Of a stretch of 37,269 nt of DNA, positions 27,764 through 35,579 are shown one piece after another (the stretch's first letter is position 1; the number at the start of each line of letters is the position of its first letter). The notes below the pieces were generated by a model. It did no database searches, was not told where the DNA came from, and worked only from the letters and a program-made list of their open reading frames with translations. Origin of the DNA: Methylobacterium sp. J-026. GTDB taxonomy: Bacteria > Pseudomonadota > Alphaproteobacteria > Rhizobiales > Beijerinckiaceae. The DNA lies in contig NZ_JAKSYC010000111.1 of NCBI RefSeq assembly GCF_022829585.1, positions 1 through 37,269 on the forward strand. Reading direction: 5' to 3'. A program made the position numbers and the translations under genes.

Positions 27764-27778
27764 TGTCATATTGTAACA
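27764..27778 (-). promoter_or_regulatory. Candidate Zur operator
   Basis: On the minus strand TGTTACAATATGACA matches the known proteobacterial Zur core TGTTATA-W-TATAACA at 13 of 15 positions and is itself an imperfect palindrome. It sits 55 bp upstream of the COG0523 GTPase start and about 225 bp before the divergent efflux operon, in an AT-richer patch. COG0523 genes are frequent Zur targets. The match is by eye against the general consensus. Confidence 0.55.
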
Positions 27779-28002
27779 AATCCCGGCAAAGGAAGACGGT
27801 GTCACACGGTTTCGCGACCGGTGCCGCCAATCGATTGCACGCCGGACAAGCTTTGCTCTAGGCAGGCTGGGCCGCTGGGGAACACCCGCGCGGTTCGCCA
27901 CAGAAAAGCACCAGCGGTCGCATTGATGTGAGTGGCGTTCCGGCGCGAATCGTACCCGTCTCAGCCAGCCCGGTCACTTCGTCCGGACGCAGAAGAACAG
28001 CC

Positions 28003-29328
28003 ATGGACGCCCGAAACCCGCTGGAACAGGACGAGACCACCCTGGCACCGCCGCGCAATCGCCGGTGGTCGAGGCCCCTCGTCGTCGTCGCGCTCCTGGT
28101 GGTCGCGGGCGCCCTCGCCTTCGCCTTCCCGGATCGGGCCCGCGAGGCCGGCTCCGGCCTCCTCGCCTCGGTGACCGGCCTGTTCGGCGCCTCGGGCAAC
28201 GCCGATCCGGGCATCGACGCGGTGAAGGCCGGCCCGGTGGAGCGGGTGTTCCGGCCCTCCAAGGAGCAGCGCGCCGCCTTCGAGATCCTGCCGGTAGCGA
28301 CCCAGATGTTCCGCCCGGAGGGCTCCGCCGAGGGCCGCATCGCCCTCAACGACGACGACAACGTGCCGGTGGTCTCGCCCTATGCGGGCCGGGTGACCAA
28401 GGTGCTGGTCCGGGCGGGCGACGACGTGAAGGCCGGCGACGTCCTCCTGACCCTGGAGGCCACCGACATGGTCCAGGCGCAGAACGACTATCAGGCGGCG
28501 CTCAACACGCTCCAGAAGCAGCAGGCGCTCCTGAAGCTCGACCAGACCATCGCGTCGCGCCAGCAGGAGCTGTTCCAGGCCCACGCCACGGCCCTGAAGG
28601 ATTACCAGTCGGCCCAGAACGACGTGATCGCCGCCCAGAGCGACCTGAAGACCGCGGAGGCTTCCCTCGACGCGGTGCGGAACCGTCTGCGGCTCCTGGG
28701 CAAGACCGCCGCCGAGATCGCCGCCTACGAGAAGAACGGCACGATGAGCCCCGAGACGCAGATCCGGGCGCCGATCGCCGGCACGATCGTCCAGCGCAAG
28801 GTCGGCATCGGGCAGTACCTCTCGGCCTCCAGCGACCCGGTCTTCGTGATCGGCGACCTGTCGACGGTCTGGCTGGTCGCCAACGTCCGCGAGAGCGAGA
28901 TTCCCAAGATCCGGAACGGCCAGGAGGTCGAGGCAAAGGTGGCGGGCTTCGGCACGCGGGTGTTCAAGGCGCGGGTGAACTACATGGCCTCCAGCCTCGA
29001 CCCGGCGACCCGGCGGCTGGCGGTGCGCAGCGAGGTCGACAACCCGGACCGGGTGCTGCGCCCGGAGATGTTCGCCACCTTCACGATCATCACCGGCAAG
29101 GGCGAGCCGAGCCCGAGCGTGCCGGTCGCCGCGATCGTCTACGAGGGCGACCGGACCCATGTCTGGGTGGCCCGGCCGGACGGCGCCGTCGAGGCCCGCG
29201 ACGTCAAGCTCGGGCTGATCAACGGTGACAGCGCCCAGGTGGTCGACGGGTTGCGGCCGGGCGAGCAGATCGTGACCCGCGGCGCCCTGTTCATCGACCG
29301 GGCGGCCACCGGCGACAAGGCGTCGTGA
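28003..29328 (+). CDS. RND efflux periplasmic adaptor (membrane-fusion protein, CzcB-like)
   Basis: The 441-residue adaptor links the RND pump to the outer-membrane channel. An N-terminal membrane anchor (about residues 25-43, RPLVVVALLVVAGALAFAF) precedes a periplasmic part. That part has the lipoyl half-motifs VVSPYAGRVTKVLVRAGDDV and IRAPIAGTIVQRKVGIGQYL around a long coiled-coil hairpin rich in Gln/Ala. Beta-barrel and membrane-proximal domains follow. ATG 28003 follows AGAAGA; the frame is open earlier but that part looks non-coding. It is first of three same-strand genes, ending 16 bp before the pump gene. The layout matches CzcB/CusB-type adaptors. Confidence 0.9.
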   Translation: MDARNPLEQDETTLAPPRNRRWSRPLVVVALLVVAGALAFAFPDRAREAGSGLLASVTGLFGASGNADPGIDAVKAGPVERVFRPSKEQRAAFEILPVATQMFRPEGSAEGRIALNDDDNVPVVSPYAGRVTKVLVRAGDDVKAGDVLLTLEATDMVQAQNDYQAALNTLQKQQALLKLDQTIASRQQELFQAHATALKDYQSAQNDVIAAQSDLKTAEASLDAVRNRLRLLGKTAAEIAAYEKNGTMSPETQIRAPIAGTIVQRKVGIGQYLSASSDPVFVIGDLSTVWLVANVRESEIPKIRNGQEVEAKVAGFGTRVFKARVNYMASSLDPATRRLAVRSEVDNPDRVLRPEMFATFTIITGKGEPSPSVPVAAIVYEGDRTHVWVARPDGAVEARDVKLGLINGDSAQVVDGLRPGEQIVTRGALFIDRAATGDKAS

Positions 29329-29344
29329 GCGAGGATCCGGCCCG

Positions 29345-32300
29345 ATGAACGCCCTGATCGCCTTCTCGCTCCGGCAGCGCGTGCTGGTGGTGCTGCTGTT
29401 CGTCATGATGCTGGGCATCGGCTACGGCGCCTACACGCAGCTGAACATCGAGGCCTATCCCGACCCGGTGCCGCCGCTGGTCGACGTGATCACCCAGAAT
29501 CCGGGCCAGTCCGCCGACGAGATCGAGCGCTACATCACCATCCCCCTTGAGGTGGCGCTGGCCGGCATCCCGAACGCCCAGGTGGTGCGCACCATCTCGC
29601 TGTTCGGCCTGTCGGACGTGAAGGTCCAGTTCAACTACGAGTACACGTACGAGGAGGCGCTGCAGCGGGTGCTCAACCGCCTGTCGCAGGCCCCGACCCT
29701 GCCCAACGGCGCCACACCGCAGATCTCGCCGACGAGCCCGGTGGGCGAGATCATGCGCTACAAGCTCGTGGGCCCGGCGGGCTACTCGCCGATGGACATG
29801 AAGACCCTGCAGGACTGGGTGCTCCAGCGCCGGTTCAAGGCGATCCCCGGCGTGGTCGACGTCACCGCCTTCGGCGGCAAGGCCAAGGAATACGAAGTCG
29901 CCGTCGACCTGAACCGCCTGCAGGCGCAGGGGCTGACCCTGGTCCAGCTGACCACCGCGCTCAACAACGCCTCGATCAACGTCGGCGGCCAGACGCTGAA
30001 TGTCGGGCAGCAATCGGCGGTGGTGCGCGGCATCGGCCTGATCCGCGACATGGACGACATCAAGGACACGATGATCAGCCTCGTCAACGGCACGCCGGTG
30101 CTGGTGCGGGACGTGGCCGAGGTGCGGGTATCGAACGCGCCGCGGCTCGGCATCGTCGGCCATGATGACCAGCGCGACGTGGTCGAGGGCATCGTGCTCA
30201 TGACCCGCGGCGGCAAGAGCCTGCCGACGCTGGAGCGGGTCGAGGCCGAGATCGACAAGATCAACAGCTCCACGGTCCTGCCGCCGGACGTGAAGATCGA
30301 GCGGATCTACGACCGCTCGGGCCTGATCCACACCACCACCCACACGGTGATGCACAACCTCGTGTTCGGCGTGGTGCTGGTCTTCGTGGTGCAGTGGCTG
30401 TTCCTGGGTTCGCTCACCAGCGCGATCATCGTGGCGGCCACGATCCCGTTCGCACTGGGCTTCGCGATCCTGATCCTGGTGGTGCGCGGCGATTCGGCGA
30501 ACCTCCTGTCGCTCGGCGCCATCGATTTCGGCCTGATCGTCGACGCGACGGTCATCATGGTCGAGAACGTGTTCCGCCACCTCGCGGAGCCCGAGCACGT
30601 CAAGGGCGAGGCGCCGCCCGCAGGCCTGACCGGGCGGCTCGGCACCATCGCGATCGCGGGCCGCGAGGTGAACCGGGCGATCTTCTTCTCGGCCACGATC
30701 ATCATCGTCGGCTTTCTGCCGCTCTTCACCATGACGGGCGTCGAGGGCCACATCTTCGGGCCGATGGCCAAGACCTACGCCTACGCGCTGATCGGCGGCC
30801 TGCTGGCGACCTTCACGGTCTCGCCCGCCCTCGCCGCGCTGATCCTGCCCCGGAAGCTCGAGGAGCGCGACACCCTGATCGTGCGGCTCACGCGCTTCGG
30901 CCACGAGCGGATCCTGGCCTTCGGCCTGAAGAACCGGGTCCTGACGCTCGCGGTGATGCTGGCGATCCTGCTCGTCTCGGGGCTGGTGGCGCGCAATCTC
31001 GGCCTGGAATTCCTCCCCCGCCTCGAGGAGGGCAACCTCTACGTGCGCGGCACCATGCCGTCCTCGATCTCGCTGGAGGCCGGCAACGCCTACGTCCAGC
31101 GCATGCGCAAGATCTTCCAGGAGGTCCCGGAGGTCACCACCGTCCTGTCGCACCAGGGCCGCCCGAACGACGGCACCGACGCCACCGGCTTCTTCAACGT
31201 CGAGATCCTGGCGCCGCTCAAGCCGATCGACCAGTGGCGCAAGGGGCTCGAAAAGGAGACCCTCATCCAGGATCTGAGCAAGAAGCTGGAAGACGAATTC
31301 CCGGGTATCGAGTTCAACTTCTCACAATATATCGAGGACAACGTCCAGGAAGCGGCCTCGGGGGTGAAGGGCGAGAACTCGGTCAAGGTCTACGGCAACG
31401 ACCTCGTCCAGCTCACCAAGACCGCCAACGCCGTGAAGGCCGCGCTGGCCTCGGTGCCGGGCATCACCGACCTCTCGGTGTTCGAATCCCTCGGCCAGCC
31501 GACGGTGCGGATCGACGTCGACCGGCACAAGGCCGCCCGCTACGGCCTGTCGATCGGCGACGTGAACACCACGATCCAGGCGGCGATCGGCGGCCAGACC
31601 GCGGGCGACCTCTACGAGTACGGCTCGGACCGCCACTTCCCAATGCGGGTGCGGCTCGCCAAGGAGTACCGCTCGTCGCTCGCCGGCATCCGCAACATCG
31701 CGGTGGGCGCGCAGAACCCCAATGGCGGCGTGATCCAGGTACCGCTCTCGGAGATCGCCGATGTCGATCTCGTCTCCGGCGCCTCGTTCATCTACCGCGA
31801 GGATCAGGAGCGCTACATCCCGGTGAAGTTCTCGGTGCGTGGCCGCGACCTCGGCAGCACGGTGATCGAGGCCCAGCGCAAGGTCGCCGAGGCGGTGGAC
31901 CTGCCGCCGGGCTACCGGCTGGAATGGGTCGGGCAGTTCACGAACCTCAAGGAGGCGGCGGCCCGGCTCAGCCTCGTGGTGCCGGTGACCCTGCTGCTGA
32001 TCGCGCTGCTCCTGTACATCAACTTCTCCTCGGTGGCCGACATGCTGCTGACGCTGTCGGTGATCCCGATGGCGATGATCGGCGGCATCTTCGCCCTGTC
32101 CCTGACCAGCACGCCGTTCTCGATCTCGGCGGCGATCGGCTTCATCGCCCTGTTCGGCATCTCGACCATGGAGGGCGTGATCCTGCTGGCCTATTACAAC
32201 CAGCTCCTCGAGGAGGGCTGGAAGCCCCAGGAGGCGGTCTGGCACGCGGCGGTGGTGCGCATGCGCCCGGTGATGATGACCTGCGTGGCCGCCTGCGTCG

Positions 32301-32494
32301 GCCTGCTCCCGGCCGCGATCTCCACCGGCATCGGCTCGCAGGTGCAGAAGCCGCTGGCGCTGGTGGTGGTCGGCGGCATCATCCTGGCGCCGAACCTGAT
32401 CCTGGTGGTCATGCCGGTGCTGATCTCCCTGTTCTCCCGGCGCAGGCCGAATCTCGCGGCGCGGGCCCCGACCGAGCATCGGGCCGCCGCGTGA
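29345..32494 (+). CDS. HME-type RND efflux pump (CzcA/CusA family)
   Basis: A 1049-residue inner-membrane proton antiporter with twelve expected transmembrane helices and two large periplasmic loops. The TM4 sequence IDFGLIVDATVIMVEN (393-408) carries the charged set of the heavy-metal efflux subfamily (Asp394, Asp400, Glu407), distinguishing it from multidrug AcrB-type pumps. It should export a divalent or monovalent cation from the periplasm/cytoplasm. The ion cannot be read reliably, and some members with this signature have non-metal substrates. It lies between the adaptor and channel genes. No metal-responsive regulator adjoins. Confidence 0.92.
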   Translation: MNALIAFSLRQRVLVVLLFVMMLGIGYGAYTQLNIEAYPDPVPPLVDVITQNPGQSADEIERYITIPLEVALAGIPNAQVVRTISLFGLSDVKVQFNYEYTYEEALQRVLNRLSQAPTLPNGATPQISPTSPVGEIMRYKLVGPAGYSPMDMKTLQDWVLQRRFKAIPGVVDVTAFGGKAKEYEVAVDLNRLQAQGLTLVQLTTALNNASINVGGQTLNVGQQSAVVRGIGLIRDMDDIKDTMISLVNGTPVLVRDVAEVRVSNAPRLGIVGHDDQRDVVEGIVLMTRGGKSLPTLERVEAEIDKINSSTVLPPDVKIERIYDRSGLIHTTTHTVMHNLVFGVVLVFVVQWLFLGSLTSAIIVAATIPFALGFAILILVVRGDSANLLSLGAIDFGLIVDATVIMVENVFRHLAEPEHVKGEAPPAGLTGRLGTIAIAGREVNRAIFFSATIIIVGFLPLFTMTGVEGHIFGPMAKTYAYALIGGLLATFTVSPALAALILPRKLEERDTLIVRLTRFGHERILAFGLKNRVLTLAVMLAILLVSGLVARNLGLEFLPRLEEGNLYVRGTMPSSISLEAGNAYVQRMRKIFQEVPEVTTVLSHQGRPNDGTDATGFFNVEILAPLKPIDQWRKGLEKETLIQDLSKKLEDEFPGIEFNFSQYIEDNVQEAASGVKGENSVKVYGNDLVQLTKTANAVKAALASVPGITDLSVFESLGQPTVRIDVDRHKAARYGLSIGDVNTTIQAAIGGQTAGDLYEYGSDRHFPMRVRLAKEYRSSLAGIRNIAVGAQNPNGGVIQVPLSEIADVDLVSGASFIYREDQERYIPVKFSVRGRDLGSTVIEAQRKVAEAVDLPPGYRLEWVGQFTNLKEAAARLSLVVPVTLLLIALLLYINFSSVADMLLTLSVIPMAMIGGIFALSLTSTPFSISAAIGFIALFGISTMEGVILLAYYNQLLEEGWKPQEAVWHAAVVRMRPVMMTCVAACVGLLPAAISTGIGSQVQKPLALVVVGGIILAPNLILVVMPVLISLFSRRRPNLAARAPTEHRAAA

Positions 32495-32619
32495 GCCGCC
32501 TCACGACCCGGCGGACCGGCCGGCAGCACGTTGCAGGCGGGCCACAACCTGCGCCCGGCGCACGCCATCTGGGGACCGCCGCATTGACTTGGCTGCGCGC
32601 CGCGCCGCTCTACCAGGGT

Positions 32620-34179
32620 ATGGTCTTCGGGGGCGGAATGGTGAGCTGTGCGCCGATTCGGTGCGGACGGGCGGTCGCCGTGCTGGCCGCGACCGTGTCG
32701 CTGTCCCTGTCGGCCTGCGCGGTCGGGCCGAATTACGTGCCGCCCGAGGATCCGCCGGTCGGCCGCTACACCAAGGAGCCGCTGAAGAACCCTTCGGCCG
32801 CCGACAAGGTCCGCACCCGGCAGGGCGGCTCGGCGGATCAGAGCTTCGTCTCGGGCGCGGACATTCCCGGCTCCTGGTGGACCCTGTTCCACTCCGCGGC
32901 GCTGAACCGCCTCGTCGAGCAGGCGCTCGCCAACAATCCGAACCTCGAAGCCGCGCAGGCCTCGCTCCGGATCGCGCAGCAGAACGTGCTGGCCCAGAAG
33001 GGCACGCTCTATCCGAGCCTGACCGCGAACCCGCAGATCCAGGGCATCCTCGCCCCCGGCCTCGATCTGCAATCGCCGCTCAACAACCAGACCCAGTACC
33101 TCTACAGCCTCTCCACCCCGCAGGCGGTGGTCTCGTACAATCCGGACGTGTTCGGCGGGAACCGCCGGCAGATCGAGTCCCTGGAGGCCACCACCGAGAA
33201 CCAGCGCTTCCAGCTGGAGGCGGCCTATCTCAGCCTCACCGGCAACGTGGTGGCGGCCGCCATCCAGGAGGCGTCCCTGCGGGCGCAGATCGAGGCGACG
33301 CGCAAGGTCATCCAGGCGCAGACCGAGATCCTGCAGCTCTACAACAAGCAGCTGTCGCTCGGGCAGATCGCGGGCGCCGACGTGGTCCAGCAACAGGCCG
33401 CGCTGGCCCTGTCGCAGCAGCTGCTGCCGCCGCTGGAGAAGGCCCTGGCGCAGCAGCGCAACCTGCTCACCGCGCTCGCCGGCCGCCTGCCCTCCGACGA
33501 GGTCAGCGAGACCTTCGTGCTCTCGGCCCTGCGGCTGCCGACCCGCCTGCCGGTGAGCCTGCCCTCGCGCCTCGTGCAGCAGCGACCGGACGTGAAGGCC
33601 GCCGAGGCCCTGGTCCAGCAGGCCAGCGCCAGCGTCGGGGTCGCCGTGGCCAACCGCCTGCCGCAGTTCAACCTGACAGCGACCGGCGGGTCGAGCTCCA
33701 CGCGAATCGCGCAGGTGACCAACCCGGGTGCCGCGTTCTTCACGATCATCGGGCAGGCCACGGCGCCGATCTTCGATGCGGGCACCCTGTTCCGGCGCCA
33801 GCGGGCGGCGGAGGAAGGGCTCACCCAGGCGCAGGCGCAGTACAAGGCGACCGTGCTCGGTGCCTTCCAGAACGTCGCCGACGCCCTGCGGGCGCTGCAG
33901 GCCGACGCCAGGGCGGTGGCGGCGGCCGACGCGGCGGTGAGCGCGACCAACCAGAGCCTCGGGCTGATCCGCAAGCAATACACCGCGGGCGCGGTCACCT
34001 CCTCACAGGTGCTGATCGCCCAGCAGGGCTACCTCTCGGCGCTGATCACCTCGGCGAGCGCGCGGGCCACGCAATACGCCGACACCGCGGCCCTGTTCGT
34101 GGCGCTCGGCGGCGGCTGGTGGAACCGTGTGGACGTGGCGCCGCCCCCGCCCGAGACGGACCCGCTCAAGATCCTGTGA
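32620..34179 (+). CDS. NodT-family outer-membrane efflux lipoprotein
   Basis: This 519-residue TolC-type channel subunit completes the tripartite efflux system. The N-terminus is a lipoprotein signal (VAVLAATVSLSLSAC, lipidated Cys33) followed by AVGPNYVPPE, the standard start of this family. Two repeats of the outer-membrane factor domain follow, with long helical segments (ALANNPNLEAAQASL, PDVKAAEALVQQASASVGVA). ATG 32620 keeps the full signal peptide; an ATG at 32638 is possible. The 125-bp gap to the pump gene holds no clear promoter. It converges, 7 bp apart, with the flagellar gene. Confidence 0.9.
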   Translation: MVFGGGMVSCAPIRCGRAVAVLAATVSLSLSACAVGPNYVPPEDPPVGRYTKEPLKNPSAADKVRTRQGGSADQSFVSGADIPGSWWTLFHSAALNRLVEQALANNPNLEAAQASLRIAQQNVLAQKGTLYPSLTANPQIQGILAPGLDLQSPLNNQTQYLYSLSTPQAVVSYNPDVFGGNRRQIESLEATTENQRFQLEAAYLSLTGNVVAAAIQEASLRAQIEATRKVIQAQTEILQLYNKQLSLGQIAGADVVQQQAALALSQQLLPPLEKALAQQRNLLTALAGRLPSDEVSETFVLSALRLPTRLPVSLPSRLVQQRPDVKAAEALVQQASASVGVAVANRLPQFNLTATGGSSSTRIAQVTNPGAAFFTIIGQATAPIFDAGTLFRRQRAAEEGLTQAQAQYKATVLGAFQNVADALRALQADARAVAAADAAVSATNQSLGLIRKQYTAGAVTSSQVLIAQQGYLSALITSASARATQYADTAALFVALGGGWWNRVDVAPPPPETDPLKIL

Positions 34180-34186
34180 CGCCGCC

Positions 34187-34978
34187 TCAGGCGTACATCG
34201 CGATGGCGTCCTGCAGCATCTGGTCGGCGGTGCTCATGACCTTGGTGTTGGCCGTGTAGGCCTGCTGCGTCTCGATCATCTTCGAGAACTGGTCCGAGAT
34301 GCTGGAATTCGACTGCTCGACCGAGCCGGCCGTCAGGGTCGCGCCGTTGAGGCCGTAGCTCGGCGTGCCGGACTGGCCGTTGGCCACGTAGGTTCCGCCG
34401 TCCAGGGAGGTTAGGTTGTCCTGCGTGCCGAACTGCGCGAGCGTCAGCGCGCCGAGGGGCACGGTGCTGCCGTCCGCGGCGGTGCCGGAGAGGGTGCCGG
34501 CGGGGGAGACGGCGAGGCTCGACAGGGTGTTGGCCCCGGTGGGCACGGTGACCGGCGCCGTCGCCGAGGCCCCGGCGAACAGGTAGTAGCCCGCGCCGTT
34601 GACGAGGTAGCCGTTGGCATCCGGCGTGAAGTCGCCGCGCCTTGTGTAGGCTGTCTGGCCGGTGAAGCTCGGGCTCTGATCCGTGCCGGAATTCGCCCGG
34701 ACGATGAAGTAGCCGTTGCCCGAGATGCCGAGATTGGTCGAAACGCCGGTGGATTGCAGCGTGCCCTGGATGCCGAGGGTGTCGCGGGTGTTGCTCGACA
34801 CGCCGCCGGCCGGCTGCATCCCGCCCTCGGTCTGCGCGAGCATGTCGGCGAAGCGCGTCTCGGTGGTCTTGAACCCCGCCGTCTGGGTGTTGGCGATGTT
34901 GCCCGAGATGTTGTTCAGCGCGAAGGACTGGGCCGACGCACCGGAAATCGAGTTCGAGAGCGCGTCGAAAAGGCTCAT
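34187..34978 (-). CDS. Flagellar hook/rod-family protein (FlgE/FlgF/FlgG-like)
   Basis: This 263-residue protein has the flagellar basal-body rod motif at the N-terminus (SISGASAQSFALNNISGNIANTQTAGFKTTETRF) and the matching C-terminal helix (EQSNSSISDQFSKMIETQQAYTANTKVMSTADQMLQ). The middle is a short Gly/Ala/Thr-rich beta domain (GYFIVRA..., TRRGDFTPDANGYLVN). The C-terminal helix is closest to FlgE, but the length is nearer FlgF/FlgG and shorter than a usual FlgE. ATG 34976-34978 follows AGGGAGA. No other flagellar gene is adjacent, so whether it is a structural hook part or a specialised paralog is open. Confidence 0.8.
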   Translation of the reverse strand: MSLFDALSNSISGASAQSFALNNISGNIANTQTAGFKTTETRFADMLAQTEGGMQPAGGVSSNTRDTLGIQGTLQSTGVSTNLGISGNGYFIVRANSGTDQSPSFTGQTAYTRRGDFTPDANGYLVNGAGYYLFAGASATAPVTVPTGANTLSSLAVSPAGTLSGTAADGSTVPLGALTLAQFGTQDNLTSLDGGTYVANGQSGTPSYGLNGATLTAGSVEQSNSSISDQFSKMIETQQAYTANTKVMSTADQMLQDAIAMYA

Positions 34979-35111
34979 CGGGGTCTCCCTGCGCCAGACC
35001 GGCATACCCACCGGTCTCACGGACGCCCATCAGCACACGACATGGTTAACCGCCGGTGTGTGACCCGGTGTTGCCGATGCGCGTAGGCGCAATGCGACGC
35101 GCCGGCCGGCG

Positions 35112-35579
35112 TCACGCGCCGATCACGGTGAGCACGATCTCCCTCCGGTGCGGCCGGTCACGATGCTCGATCAGATAGATCCCCTGCCACGTGCCGAGCG
35201 CCAAACGCCCATCGACCAGGGGGATGCTCAGGGCGGAATCCGTGACGAGGGTTCGGATATGGGCCGGCATGTCGTCCGGCCCCTCGGCACCGTGGACGTA
35301 GCCGGCATGCCGCGGGGCCAACCCGTCCAGGGCGGTCATCAGATCGGTCTGGACGTCGGGGTCGGCGTTCTCCTGGATGGTCAGCGAGGCCGAGGTGTGC
35401 CGGCAGAACACAGTCACCAGCCCGTTCCGGATTCCGCTGCCGCGCACGAAGTCGGCGACCGCCGCGGTGAAGTCCGTGAACCCCGGCCCCGGGGTCGCGA
35501 TGGTGAGGCGCCCGCTGGCGTGGCGCTCCACCGCGCCGGAGGCCAGCGGCTCCACCGGCCCGATCCTGCCCTGTCTCAT
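35112..35579 (-). CDS. YjbQ/UPF0047 family protein
   Basis: This 155-residue protein is of the YjbQ family, for which secondary thiamine-phosphate synthase activity has been described in E. coli. Conserved segments are TVFCRHTSASLTIQENADPDV and a C-terminal GTWQGIYLIEHRDRPHRR; histidines and acidic residues there form the presumed active site. The ATG at 35577-35579 overlaps the DNA ligase stop (ATGA), so translation is probably coupled. Why a ligase and this protein are coupled is unknown. Confidence 0.88.
   Translation of the reverse strand: MRQGRIGPVEPLASGAVERHASGRLTIATPGPGFTDFTAAVADFVRGSGIRNGLVTVFCRHTSASLTIQENADPDVQTDLMTALDGLAPRHAGYVHGAEGPDDMPAHIRTLVTDSALSIPLVDGRLALGTWQGIYLIEHRDRPHRREIVLTVIGA

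Noticed and set aside
31480..31495. T-loop-like GTTCGAATCCC suggesting a tRNA
   Set aside because: It lies inside the pump gene and there is no acceptor stem or anticodon arm around it.
30394..32619. Apparent fusion of RND pump and outer-membrane channel in one frame
   Set aside because: The upstream part is in a different frame from the pump and is its shadow; the channel gene starts with its own lipoprotein signal at 32620.
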